In this document: one piece after another, positions 10,228-18,817 of the stretch | Numbering within the stretch: the first letter of the stretch is position 1 | Layout of the letters: each line of letters begins with the position of its first letter | DNA from: Bradyrhizobium macuxiense | GTDB taxonomy: Bacteria > Pseudomonadota > Alphaproteobacteria > Rhizobiales > Xanthobacteraceae | Assembly (NCBI RefSeq): GCF_007993935.1 | Contig: NZ_VITY01000008.1 | Span: forward strand, 372,001-436,000 | Reading direction: 5' to 3' | Length of the DNA: 64,000 bases | Program-made: the position numbers and the translations under genes | The notes under the pieces: model-generated | The model's database searches: none | What the model saw: the letters and a program-made list of their open reading frames with translations, nothing else | Told to the model about the DNA's origin: nothing

Positions 10228-11933
10228 GAGAAGACCGTCGTGTCCACGCGATCCAGCCACTCGCTGAACCGGGTTCGATAGTTTTCGATCTCGCTTGGGA
10301 GCTGGCGCTCGAGAAGAATGCGAAAATCATCAATCAGCTTGCCAATTGCGGTGCGCTCGTCACCCAATCTCTCTTCATAGAGTCGCTCGGCCCTGGCGAT
10401 GACAGCCTGATTCTCTGCCTGATCGCGCGGATGAATCTTGAGCCCCCTCAGGCCGGCTAAGCGCTCATCGATCTCCTGCTGGCTGAGGATGCCGGGATTG
10501 CCTTCGATAACGAGCTGGACAGTTTGGCCAGTGCTGACAACCAGCAAGTCGACTTCCAGAAGCCCACTCACATCGTATGTGAAGCGAACATCGATGCGTT
10601 CCTTGCCGGCCGGCCCCGGCGGGACGGGCACCGAGAGTTGTCCAATCTCGATGTTGTCGGCGACCATCCGGGCTTCGCCCTGGAATATGCGAAACCTGAC
10701 CTCGCGCTGGCCGTCAGCCGCCGTGCTGACCTGCTTCGAGCGGCTGACCGGAATCACGGTGTTGCGCTCGATGATCGGCAGATAGAGGCCGTCCAGAAAC
10801 GAATTGTCTGCGAGGCGGCTCCTTGTATTGATGCCCAGTGAATACGGGGCGACGTCCGTCATTACGACATCGTCGAGCGCCACATCGCGCATCTTCAGTC
10901 CGGCCTGAACTGCCGCGCCACGCGCCACAACCTCATCTGGACTGATCTGCGCAATCGGCAGCCGCTGGAACAGCCGGGCCGCCATCCGCCGCACCACCGG
11001 CATGCGGGTTGCGCCACCGACCAGCACGAGGTCAGTGACCTGATCAGGATTCAGATCGGCGTCCCGGATCGCTCGCTCGATCGGTGCACGGAGCCGCCTG
11101 AGCAGCGGCTCGCTGGCGGTCTCGAAATCGTTCCGCGTGATCGACCATCGCGTGACGACGCCACCGTGGACCAGTTCGATCTCGTGCTGCTCGTGATCAG
11201 TAAGCGCGCGCTTGGCAATTTCGGCCTGACGACGAAGATTGGCATGTAGCTCTTTAGACGCAGATCGCGGTGGAATGCCTGCCGAGACGCCGGCTTCGGC
11301 CATGAAGCGATCCACGATCACGTCGACGAAATCTTCGCCGCCGAGAAAATTATCGCCGGCCGATGCCCGCACCTCCATGACGCCTTCGAACATTTCCAAG
11401 ATGGACACGTCGAACGTTCCGCCGCCGAGATCGAGCACGAGAATCTTGCGGTCGCCCACTCCTTCCTGAAGTCCATAGGCGAGAGCCGCAGCCGTTGGTT
11501 CGTTCAAAAGACGTTCAACCTTCAAACCAGCCATTTCGCCTGCAGCCTTAGTGGCCTTGCGCTGGGCGTCATTGAAGTAGGCAGGAACCGTAATGATCGC
11601 TTCGCTGACCGGCTGCCCCAGAAAGGCTTCCGCATCAGCCTTCAGCGATTGTAGGACCAGCGCGGACAGCTCTTCGGCGCGAAACGTCCTGGCGCCGAGT
11701 TGAAAGCTGCGATTGCTGCCCATATAGCGCTTGAATGAGGCCGCGGACTGGCGCGGATGGGACAGCAGCCGTTCTCGTGCCGGCAGACCGACCAGGATGG
11801 CGCCGTCGTCATCCACACTGACCGCCGAAGGCGTCAGCAATGATCCAAGGGCATTGGGAATCAGTTCTGCGGCAGCGGCCTTCCACACGCCAACCAGACT
11901 GTTGGTCGTGCCAAGGTCAATTCCAATGATCAT
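10224..11933 (-). CDS. hscC: Hsp70-family chaperone, HscC type
   Basis: A 569-residue Hsp70. The start is ATG 11933 (MIIGIDLGTTNSLVGVW); the open frame before it has no Hsp70 sequence. The nucleotide-binding domain has DLGTTNS, VPAYFNDAQRKAT, NEPTAAALAYG, DLGGGTFDVS and LVGGATRMP. The substrate-binding part is short, as in HscC (about 555 residues) rather than DnaK (about 640), and shares HscC-like wording: SHPRQSAASFKRYMGSN, ASAGDNFLGGEDF, PYSLGI, IIERNTVIPVSR and FTYDVSGLLEVD. The lid ends without the C-terminal EEVD-like tail of DnaK. It is cotranslated with the J-like/Sel1 gene. Client proteins unknown. Confidence 0.9.
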   Translation of the reverse strand: MIIGIDLGTTNSLVGVWKAAAAELIPNALGSLLTPSAVSVDDDGAILVGLPARERLLSHPRQSAASFKRYMGSNRSFQLGARTFRAEELSALVLQSLKADAEAFLGQPVSEAIITVPAYFNDAQRKATKAAGEMAGLKVERLLNEPTAAALAYGLQEGVGDRKILVLDLGGGTFDVSILEMFEGVMEVRASAGDNFLGGEDFVDVIVDRFMAEAGVSAGIPPRSASKELHANLRRQAEIAKRALTDHEQHEIELVHGGVVTRWSITRNDFETASEPLLRRLRAPIERAIRDADLNPDQVTDLVLVGGATRMPVVRRMAARLFQRLPIAQISPDEVVARGAAVQAGLKMRDVALDDVVMTDVAPYSLGINTRSRLADNSFLDGLYLPIIERNTVIPVSRSKQVSTAADGQREVRFRIFQGEARMVADNIEIGQLSVPVPPGPAGKERIDVRFTYDVSGLLEVDLLVVSTGQTVQLVIEGNPGILSQQEIDERLAGLRGLKIHPRDQAENQAVIARAERLYEERLGDERTAIGKLIDDFRILLERQLPSEIENYRTRFSEWLDRVDTTVFS

Positions 11934-12034
11934 TCGCCGATGCCTCGTCGAACCTGTGATGTGCGCCAGTGAAACCGGGACCATCATATCTATGGTAGCA
12001 TCGCCGGGGAACTACTATCCCGTGCGATCGCTCG

Positions 12035-12937
12035 TCAATCCCACGGCGGCTTGCCGCGGAATGCCTCGACCAGGAAGTCCACCATCACCCGCACCTTTGC
12101 GCTGACATGGCGGCGGCTCGGGTAGACGGCCAGCACGTCGATCTCGGGTGTGTGATAGTCCGGCAGCAGGCGGACCAACCGGCCCTGCCGCAGCAGCTCC
12201 CCGATCAGGAACGTCGGCTGCAGAATCAATCCGAATCCGGCCGCCGCTGCCGCGCAGGCCGTTTCGCCGTTGTTGGTATGGAAGATGTTGGATACCGGCA
12301 CCGTGTGAAGCTTGCCGTCTCTGTCGAGCAATCGCCACTCCTCGGCCGAGGCGGAATAGGCGTAGGCAATGCAGGCGTGGTTCCTGATGTCATCCGGGGT
12401 CTGCGGAGCGCCATGTCGCGCGACGTAATCCGGTGACGCACAGACGAAGTGATGAATCGCCGCGAGCTTGCGGCTGATCAAGCTCGGCGATCCCCCGCGC
12501 GAGATCCGCACCGCCAGATCGAAGCCCTCGTCGACGAGGTCGACGAGCCGATCGACCAGGCTGATGTCGAGTTCGATGTCCGGATAGCGCGCCATGAAAC
12601 GCGGCCACAGCGGCGCAAGATGAAGAATGCCGAAGCTCAGTGGTGCGTTGATCCGCAGACGTCCGCGCGGCTGCATTGCGGCGGAGGACGCGATCGCCTC
12701 CGCCTCGGCAACCTCCTCCAGAATCGAGAGCGCGCGGTCATACAGCGTCTTGCCGGTTTCGGTCAGTGACAGGCGCCGCGAGGTCCGGTTGAGCAGGCGC
12801 GCCCCGAGCATCTCCTCCAGTTCATTGACGTAGCGGGTCACATTGGCCGGCGAGGTCTCCAGCTTGTCCGCGGCGCGGGTGAAGGAGCCTTGGCCGACCA
12901 CGGTGGCAAACATCTCGAACGCGCGCAGACGGTCCAC
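12035..12937 (-). CDS. LysR-family transcriptional regulator
   Basis: A 300-residue LysR regulator: winged helix-turn-helix at residues 1-60 (DRLRAFEMFATVVGQGSFTR, then KLETSPANVTRYVNELEEML, LLNRTSRRLSLT), then a LysR substrate-binding domain to the end. The wording is that of the CrgA/AaeR-like group common next to oxidoreductases. It starts at GTG 12937, with GGAG eight bases upstream. It is divergent from the SDR/glutathionyl-hydroquinone reductase pair and likely controls it, sensing a quinone or aromatic compound (inference from context). Confidence 0.92.
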   Translation of the reverse strand: MDRLRAFEMFATVVGQGSFTRAADKLETSPANVTRYVNELEEMLGARLLNRTSRRLSLTETGKTLYDRALSILEEVAEAEAIASSAAMQPRGRLRINAPLSFGILHLAPLWPRFMARYPDIELDISLVDRLVDLVDEGFDLAVRISRGGSPSLISRKLAAIHHFVCASPDYVARHGAPQTPDDIRNHACIAYAYSASAEEWRLLDRDGKLHTVPVSNIFHTNNGETACAAAAAGFGLILQPTFLIGELLRQGRLVRLLPDYHTPEIDVLAVYPSRRHVSAKVRVMVDFLVEAFRGKPPWD

Positions 12938-12948
12938 GGTATCTCCGG

Positions 12949-12969
12949 TTATTCATAAAAGCTGAATAA
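12949..12969. promoter_or_regulatory. Candidate LysR operator between divergent genes
   Basis: A perfect inverted repeat, TTATTCA-7-TGAATAA, lies 12 bases from the regulator start and 95 bases from the SDR start, in an AT-rich patch unlike the rest of the window. Its size and symmetry (ATTCA...TGAAT) fit a LysR-type recognition site. Autorepression plus activation of the SDR operon is the usual arrangement. Confidence 0.55.
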
Positions 12970-13063
12970 TATAACCATTTTCTGTGCCTTCTTTCCAGTT
13001 ATGTGAGGGTCTAATCAGGTTCCCATTACGCCGCGATGGGCGCGGCCGAAACGGAGAACGGAC

Positions 13064-13840
13064 ATGGCACAAGGTACGGGACGTCTTTCAAACAAGGTTG
13101 CAATCGTGACCGGCGCGAGCTCGGGCATCGGCCGGGTCACGGCGAAGCTGTTCGCGGCCGAAGGCGCGAAGGTGGTGGTCGGCGCACGGCGGGAAAGCGA
13201 GCTGGCGAGCCTGGTCGACGAGATCAAGGCCAGCGGCGGGACCGCCGTCGCGCTCGCCGGCGACGTGCGGTCGGAAGATTATGCCAAGGCTCTCGTTGCA
13301 CTCGCGGTCAAGGCATTCGGCCGATTGGACATTGCCTTCAACAACGCCGGCACGCTCGGTGAGGGCGGTGCCTCGACCGGCGTCTCCGAGGCCGGTTGGA
13401 GCGATGCCGTTGCGATCAACCTCACCGGCTCGTTCCTGGGCGCCAAGCACCAGATCGCCGAGATGACCAAGCATGGCGGCGGGTCGGTGATCTTCACCTC
13501 GACCTTCGTCGGCTACAGCTCCTCATTCCCCGGCGTTGCCGCCTATGCCGCAAGCAAGTCCGGCCTGATCGGCTTGACCCAGACACTCGCCGCCGAGTTC
13601 GGCCCGCAGAACGTCAGGGTCAACGCGGTGCTGCCCGGCGCGATCGAGACCGAGATGTATCGCGAGATGAATGACACCCCCGACAAGGCGGCCTTCGTCA
13701 CCAACCTGCATGCGCTCAAGCGGGTGGGACGCCCCGAGGAAGTCGCGCGCTCGGTGCTTTACCTGGCGTCGGAAGATTCCAGCTTCGTCACCGGGACCGC
13801 GTTGCTGGTCGACGGCGGCCTCTCGATCACCCGCACCTGA
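13064..13840 (+). CDS. SDR-family oxidoreductase
   Basis: A 258-residue classical short-chain dehydrogenase/reductase. Cofactor motif VTGASSGIG near residue 18, VVVGARRESE at the end of beta-2 (arginine suggests NADPH), NNAG, and a catalytic Ser...Tyr-x3-Lys in TSTFVGYSSSFPGVAAYAASK. It ends GTALLVDGGLSIT, as is typical. A GGAG Shine-Dalgarno precedes the ATG. It is cotranscribed with the glutathionyl-hydroquinone reductase gene 39 bases downstream and divergent from the LysR gene, suggesting quinone or aromatic-compound reduction; the substrate is not known. Confidence 0.92.
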   Translation: MAQGTGRLSNKVAIVTGASSGIGRVTAKLFAAEGAKVVVGARRESELASLVDEIKASGGTAVALAGDVRSEDYAKALVALAVKAFGRLDIAFNNAGTLGEGGASTGVSEAGWSDAVAINLTGSFLGAKHQIAEMTKHGGGSVIFTSTFVGYSSSFPGVAAYAASKSGLIGLTQTLAAEFGPQNVRVNAVLPGAIETEMYREMNDTPDKAAFVTNLHALKRVGRPEEVARSVLYLASEDSSFVTGTALLVDGGLSITRT

Positions 13841-13879
13841 GGCGGCCGACCAACCACGGCAACGTTCAAGGAGGCTGAC

Positions 13880-14902
13880 ATGGGATTGCTGGTCGACGGT
13901 AAATGGCAAGACGCCTGGTATGCGACGAAGCCAAGCGGCGGCCGCTTCATTCGCAAGGACAGCTCCTTCCGCGACTGGGTCACGGCCGACGGCAGCGCCG
14001 GCCCGACCGGAATCGGCGGCTACAAGGCCCAGGCCGGCCGCTATCATCTCTACGTCAGCCTCGCCTGCCCCTGGGCCCACCGCGCGCTGATCATGCGCGC
14101 GCTGAAGGGGCTCGAGGACAAGATCTCGGTCTCGGTGGTGCACTGGCTGATGCTCGAGCACGGCTGGACCTTTGCCGATGGCCCGGGCGTGGTCCCGGAC
14201 ACCGTCTACCACGCCCGGTTCCTGCATCAGGTCTATACCGCGGCAGATCCATACTACACCGGTCGCGTCACCGTTCCCGTATTGTGGGACAAACACACCG
14301 GCAGCATCGTCAGCAACGAATCGTCCGAGATCATCCGGATGCTGAATTCGGCCTTCGACGAAAGCGGCGCCGAACCCGGCGACTATTATCCGGCCACGCT
14401 CCGCGAAGAGATCGACGCGATCAACGCGCGCGTCTACCACACCGTCAACAACGGCGTTTACAAGGCGGGCTTCGCCACCACGCAGGAAGCCTATGAGGAA
14501 GCCGTCGTGCCGCTGTTCGACACGCTGGACTGGCTCGAGCAACGGCTTGCCGGCCGGCGCTTCCTGCTGGGCGACAGCCTGACCGAGGCCGATATCCGCC
14601 TGTTCACGACACTGATCCGCTTCGACGCGGTCTATGTCGGACACTTCAAGTGCAACATCCGGCGACTGGTCGATTACCCAAATCTGTTCGCCTATACGCG
14701 CGACATCTATCAGTGGCCCGGCGTCGCCGCGACGGTGAATTTCGAGCATATCCGGCGGCACTATTACGAAAGCCATCGCTCGATCAATCCAACCGGGATC
14801 GTTCCGCTCGGTCCCGTCCTTGACTTCACCGCAGCCCACGGACGCGCGCAGCCGGCGGCCGCAAGTCTTCCGCGAGCTCATGTGCTTCGGCACGCGGGAT
14901 AG
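13880..14902 (+). CDS. Glutathionyl-hydroquinone reductase (omega/xi GST)
   Basis: A 340-residue cytosolic xi-class glutathione transferase, family of YqjG/PcpF, that reduces glutathionyl-hydroquinones back to hydroquinones. The catalytic cysteine is in SLACPWAHRALI near residue 60, and the family-typical RYHLYVSLACPWAHR, VVHWLM, YTGRVTVPVLWDK and SNESSEIIRMLNSAF are all present. The C-terminal helical domain has FLLGDSLTEADIRLFTTLIRFDAVYVGHFKCN, a family hallmark. An AAGGAGG ribosome-binding site lies at 13870-13876. It forms an operon with the upstream SDR gene. Confidence 0.93.
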   Translation: MGLLVDGKWQDAWYATKPSGGRFIRKDSSFRDWVTADGSAGPTGIGGYKAQAGRYHLYVSLACPWAHRALIMRALKGLEDKISVSVVHWLMLEHGWTFADGPGVVPDTVYHARFLHQVYTAADPYYTGRVTVPVLWDKHTGSIVSNESSEIIRMLNSAFDESGAEPGDYYPATLREEIDAINARVYHTVNNGVYKAGFATTQEAYEEAVVPLFDTLDWLEQRLAGRRFLLGDSLTEADIRLFTTLIRFDAVYVGHFKCNIRRLVDYPNLFAYTRDIYQWPGVAATVNFEHIRRHYYESHRSINPTGIVPLGPVLDFTAAHGRAQPAAASLPRAHVLRHAG

Positions 14903-15047
14903 ATCGAGAATCCGCGAGCACAGATGCTCCGTCGAAGCAGCTACCCGGTTGAACACCAGAGATCGCGGCGGCGACGAGCATCAGAACCGGACGCCACTTC
15001 GTTGGAGGATGGACGATCCGGGAGACCTGCGGCTCCGAAGCCGAAAT

Positions 15048-16253
15048 TCATTCCTGCTCGGACGGCGCGAAGCCGGCAATCAGCTTCACGAGTTCGGTCT
15101 GACCTGCGGTGTTGGTCTTGCGAAACACATTATGAAGGTGCGTCTTGACTGTGGCCTGCGTCAGCCCGAGCGTCTCGGCCAGCGCCCGTACGCCAGTGAC
15201 CTTCATGACCGCATCGACAATCCGGACTTCACTCGCCGTGAGCTTGTAGAGCTTGGCGAGCGCCTCCAGCGGCGGCGGATTTGCCGGCGAAGTCTTACGG
15301 ACGAAAACGGCGGCGACGGCCGAATGCAGCGCGCCGGTCCGCTGCCGGTCGCCCGTGGTCAGCGGCAACACGTAGGCAAAGGAGTCGCCGCGCAGCGAGG
15401 TCAGCAGCGGAATCGGACCAGGGTTGCCGCCCGCGGCATTGCCGTTCTCGGCTGCAGCAAGCGCTGCGCGCAGCGCGCGCTGCGCCTCCGGCGAGACCGC
15501 CGTCAATGCCCCCATCCTCTCGACGAGCAGCGCACCTTCGTCAAGCAAGGCGCGTCCGGGTCCATTGGCGAAGACCAGGCGGGCGCTCGGGCCGACCAGG
15601 AAAACGGCGGCCGTGACGTGATCGAGCGTCTGCGTCAGGACCGCCTGTGCGGCCCTGCTCTGGTCGAACAGCCGTCCGATCGAGACCGCGCGTTGAAGAT
15701 GCGGCAAGATCAGCGCAAGGCGCCGGCGATTGTCCGCATCGACCGGGCCGTCCTCCTCGTTCATCAGCACGGCAATGATGGACGAACTGGTCGCGCTCTT
15801 CTCGACGCTGGCGCCGACAAAATCGATGATGCCCTGCGGCCTCATCCAACCGTCATAGAACACCGTCTCGACCATTTCCTCGAACGGAACGAGATCGGTG
15901 GATCCGTAGACGTGACCGGCGTCATAGAAGGTGGCCGCTGGAAAGATTGGATTCAGCGGAAGATACTTCTCGTAATAGAGCTTGGTGTAGTGCGGCTCGA
16001 TATTGAACAGATGCAGCACCGCGGACTGTTCGGTCGCCGCATCGTGCCAGAACAGATTCCCGGAGGAGCCGCCGACGAACACGCAGGCTTGCTCAAGGGC
16101 CCGCGGCCAAAGGGCGGGATCGAGCGCAGCATCATAGACGAGGCCGATCAGCTCTGAGAGCAGCGCAGCTTCAGACGTCACGACCAACTCTTCATCATCG
16201 CAAACAAGATATGGGGCATTGGCGCCTCGGTGGAGTTCTACCATACGTTCCAT
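15048..16253 (-). CDS. LuxR-type transcriptional regulator
   Basis: A 401-residue regulator if it starts at ATG 16253; the frame is open to 16376 with other starts at 16313 and 16244. The last 65 residues are a LuxR-type helix-turn-helix (LTASEVRIVDAVMKV, then LAETLGLTQATVKTHLHNVF). The region before it is unassigned; it has LVFANGPGRALLDEG, which resembles a PAS-like core, as in a common rhizobial group of LuxR proteins without a receiver or autoinducer domain. It converges with the hydroquinone reductase gene and is followed upstream by exported-protein and autotransporter genes on the same strand, so it may or may not control them. Confidence 0.85.
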   Translation of the reverse strand: MERMVELHRGANAPYLVCDDEELVVTSEAALLSELIGLVYDAALDPALWPRALEQACVFVGGSSGNLFWHDAATEQSAVLHLFNIEPHYTKLYYEKYLPLNPIFPAATFYDAGHVYGSTDLVPFEEMVETVFYDGWMRPQGIIDFVGASVEKSATSSSIIAVLMNEEDGPVDADNRRRLALILPHLQRAVSIGRLFDQSRAAQAVLTQTLDHVTAAVFLVGPSARLVFANGPGRALLDEGALLVERMGALTAVSPEAQRALRAALAAAENGNAAGGNPGPIPLLTSLRGDSFAYVLPLTTGDRQRTGALHSAVAAVFVRKTSPANPPPLEALAKLYKLTASEVRIVDAVMKVTGVRALAETLGLTQATVKTHLHNVFRKTNTAGQTELVKLIAGFAPSEQE

Positions 16254-16413
16254 GACGACGGCAAAACTCCGCGTGCACGAATGTTGGGAGGCCGTTGCAC
16301 GAGGGCGCGGCATGCGATGGCCGATCGGACCGCTGCGCGGGGCCGCCGTGCCTATCCTTGAGCCAGCGGCACCCAACGTTGCTCACCAATCGTCGCATCG
16401 AAGATTTGTTCGG

Positions 16414-17010
16414 CTATTTCGCCGGCACACCGGGCTTCGGCGGCGCTGCCTGCTTCTGCGAGACCACGGCCTTGCCCGGTGTCGCCTCAGGCGGGGCGGG
16501 GGCGACCGGCGCGGACTGGCCGACCGACAGCGACACGCCGAACACGCGCCATTGGCCATCGACCGGCGCGAACAGCAGCTCAAAATTCACCTGCGCGGGC
16601 ACCGATGGGAAAAATCCGGCCATGTGCAGCAACCCGTTCGGCTCGATCTGCGGCAGCAGCGACAATTGCGGATCGATCACGGCGACGCCGGAGAGATCGA
16701 GCTTATCGCCGCGCTGTTTGGCGAAGATCTCCGCGAGCCTCGCCGCTGTGTTCGCCTGGAAGCCAGGCGCGCCGAGATCGCGCAGCACGGTGTAGTTTCC
16801 GGTCTTGTTGGCCTGATCGAGCGCGAGCAGCGTCGAACGGATCAGCATCAGCACGCCATTGCGGTCGATGTTGGCGGGCTTGGCCGCCGGTTGCTGCGCC
16901 GACGGCGGTGACGAGGATGGGTGCGGCGGCGGCGATGATTGCTGCGCGAACGTCGCCACCCCGCCCAGTATCAGGATCAAAAGACCGGCACTCACCCAAC
17001 GCAGCGTCAT
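16414..17010 (-). CDS. Exported protein of unknown function, next to autotransporter
   Basis: A 198-residue protein from ATG 17010. Residues 1-22 form a signal peptide (LRWVSAGLLILILGGVATFAQ), followed by a Pro/Ser/Gln-rich stretch, a middle domain with NGVLMLIRSTLLALDQANKTGNY and LLFAPVDGQWRVFGVSLS (the pattern of a small alpha+beta, NTF2/DUF4864-like fold), and a Pro/Ala-rich tail ending PKPGVPAK. The gene begins 14 bases after the autotransporter stop and is likely cotranscribed with it. It may assist surface display; no function can be assigned. Confidence 0.75.
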   Translation of the reverse strand: MTLRWVSAGLLILILGGVATFAQQSSPPPHPSSSPPSAQQPAAKPANIDRNGVLMLIRSTLLALDQANKTGNYTVLRDLGAPGFQANTAARLAEIFAKQRGDKLDLSGVAVIDPQLSLLPQIEPNGLLHMAGFFPSVPAQVNFELLFAPVDGQWRVFGVSLSVGQSAPVAPAPPEATPGKAVVSQKQAAPPKPGVPAK

Positions 17011-17024
17011 GGCTAAGGTGCAGC

Positions 17025-18761
17025 CTACCACTGGATGGACACCGCTCCGCGCCCGCCCGCCACGTTGCGTTCGAGCCCGATCCCACCGCCGGCATTGGCG
17101 ATGATCGCATAATGCTTGCTGTCATAGAGCAGCGCGGTTGCACCGACTGCAAATGCGTTGGCGCCCTCGAAATTGCCGTAACCGGCGGACAGCGCGAATT
17201 TGCGGCCCGGCTGCAGCGCCGGCATCGAGCCGGCGGCGAGAGCAACCGCGGTGCCGCTGCGTGCCTCGAAGCGGTTGTCCATCACCTGCGATTGCAGCGA
17301 GGTGACCTGTGACTGCAGAGAGGTGAACTGCGACTGCAGGGAGGTGACGCTCGCCGGGTTAAAGCTTGATGTCGCCAGATTTCCGGTGGCGTCCGACGTG
17401 ACGAAGGACACCGGCCCGCTCTGCGCCGCAAGGCTGGCCGCGGAGGCGATGCCGGCCATGCGATAGGTATTGCTCGCGGTCCCGATCGCGACCTGATTGG
17501 CGGCCGTCGCCGTTGCGCCGGCCCCGACCGCGGTGGAGTTCGAAAAGCTCGCGGTGGCGCCTGCACCGAGCGCAGTCGCGCTGGCCGCGGATGCCGTGCT
17601 GCCCTGACCGTAGGCCGTCGCGGCCGCAGCCGTTGCCTTGCTGCCGGCGCCGGTCGCCGTCGCGTTGAGATCCGAGGCCACTGCACCGTTACCGAAGGCG
17701 GAGCCGCCAACGGCGGTCGCGCTGGCGCCGGCACCGAGCGCAGTCGCGCTGACTGCGGATGCTGTGCTGCCCTGGCCGTAGGCCGTCGCCGCGGCAGCCG
17801 TTGCCTTGCTTCCGGCGCCGGTCGCCGTCGTATTGAGATCGGAGGCCACCGCGCCGTTGCCGAAGGCAGAGCTGCCCGCGGCGGCACTTGCCTTTGCCCC
17901 ATCGCCGATGGCGGTGTTGCCGAGCGCTGCCGCCGAGCTTGCGCCGATCGCAATCGATCCGGTCGCGACCGCGCCGGTGCCGATGGCAATGGCATTCGCG
18001 CCGGTACCGGCGGTCGCGCCATCGCCGATCGCGACGGCGCTCGCCCCGGTGGCGTGGGAGTTGTTGCCGGCAGCGAAGGCATTACTGCCGGTCGCCGTCA
18101 CCGTATTGCCCAGCGCGACGGCATTTGCGGCGCTGGCGCTGGCGAAGCTTCCGATGGCCGTCGAGGACGGCCCCGCTGCGAAGCTGCTCACACCAACCGC
18201 AACCGATCTTGCACCGCTCGAACTTGCCCCCGTCAGGCCGGATACGCCGTCGCCGCCACCGATCGCAACACTGTAGGCGCCCGACGATGTCGCGGCAGTA
18301 CCATTTAGACCGGCACCAATGGCCGTACTCCAATGATTGAAATCGCTTGCCCCTCGATTGGCGTATGCGCCGACGCTCGTCACGCCCGTTCCAGCACCGA
18401 TAGAAAAGGCGCCAGCACTTTTGCCCAATGATGTGTCGGAGTCACTCGCGTACGCACCAGCGCCGACCGCCGTCGCATTGTTATTTGCGCCCGCATTGTC
18501 GCCAATGGCCGTGGCGCTGAATCCGGACGCACCGGCGGAATTGCCGATGGCGGTCGCTTCCGCCGGGCCCGCTGAGGCGTCGCAATTGCCTACGAATGCA
18601 GTTCCGGACGAGTAGCAATTCTGTGCCGCCGCCGGAGAGACCCCCAGCCCAGACATACTCAGCGCCAGGATGATGCCGGCGAAGGTGACACAACGACCAA
18701 GCGTGGTTCGAGCCGAGGATTTGATCAGAGGAAATATCGATTCAGTAATTGCACGAGGCAT
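17025..18761 (-). CDS. YadA-type trimeric autotransporter adhesin
   Basis: A 578-residue trimeric autotransporter. Residues 1-47 are a long signal peptide (basic start, hydrophobic FAGIILALSMSGLG, SPAAAQ). Residues about 60-430 are a head built of 14-residue YadA-like repeats of the form 'A-x-A-x-G-x-x-A-x-A'. A short left-handed coiled-coil stalk follows (three heptads of SLQSQVT type), then a 70-residue membrane anchor beginning FEARSGTAVALA and ending AVSIQW with the C-terminal aromatic required for Bam insertion. The stalk is very short for the family. Expected location: outer membrane, with the head on the cell surface for adhesion to plant or soil surfaces. The head contains a 168-bp internal duplication (see separate entry). 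Confidence 0.9.
   Translation of the reverse strand: MPRAITESIFPLIKSSARTTLGRCVTFAGIILALSMSGLGVSPAAAQNCYSSGTAFVGNCDASAGPAEATAIGNSAGASGFSATAIGDNAGANNNATAVGAGAYASDSDTSLGKSAGAFSIGAGTGVTSVGAYANRGASDFNHWSTAIGAGLNGTAATSSGAYSVAIGGGDGVSGLTGASSSGARSVAVGVSSFAAGPSSTAIGSFASASAANAVALGNTVTATGSNAFAAGNNSHATGASAVAIGDGATAGTGANAIAIGTGAVATGSIAIGASSAAALGNTAIGDGAKASAAAGSSAFGNGAVASDLNTTATGAGSKATAAAATAYGQGSTASAVSATALGAGASATAVGGSAFGNGAVASDLNATATGAGSKATAAAATAYGQGSTASAASATALGAGATASFSNSTAVGAGATATAANQVAIGTASNTYRMAGIASAASLAAQSGPVSFVTSDATGNLATSSFNPASVTSLQSQFTSLQSQVTSLQSQVMDNRFEARSGTAVALAAGSMPALQPGRKFALSAGYGNFEGANAFAVGATALLYDSKHYAIIANAGGGIGLERNVAGGRGAVSIQW
17563..17898. repeat. 168-bp tandem duplication inside the autotransporter head
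   Basis: Two adjacent near-identical units (17563-17730 and 17731-17898) each encode 56 residues that include SAFGNGAVASDLN and ATAYGQGSTAS. Differences are mostly synonymous. The unit equals four 14-residue head repeats, so duplication keeps the trimeric register. The second unit is less well conserved near its end. Confidence 0.8.
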
Positions 18762-18817
18762 TTGCGCTCTCAGCTCCAGAACTCCGGCCGGTCCTGATGG
18801 GTCCGGACGCAGCGGCT
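18755..18817 (-). repeat. Duplicated leader sequence, copy 1 (autotransporter 5' leader)
   Basis: This stretch covers the start codon and the 56 bases before the autotransporter gene. It matches 26533-26598 at about nine of ten positions, with one 3-base gap, in the same orientation. The shared part includes the GGAGCTGAGAG ribosome-binding region and the ATG. Confidence 0.7.

Noticed and set aside
17563..18700. Periodic repeats as non-coding satellite DNA
   Set aside because: Periodicity is explained by the 14-residue head repeats of the YadA-type protein, in frame throughout.
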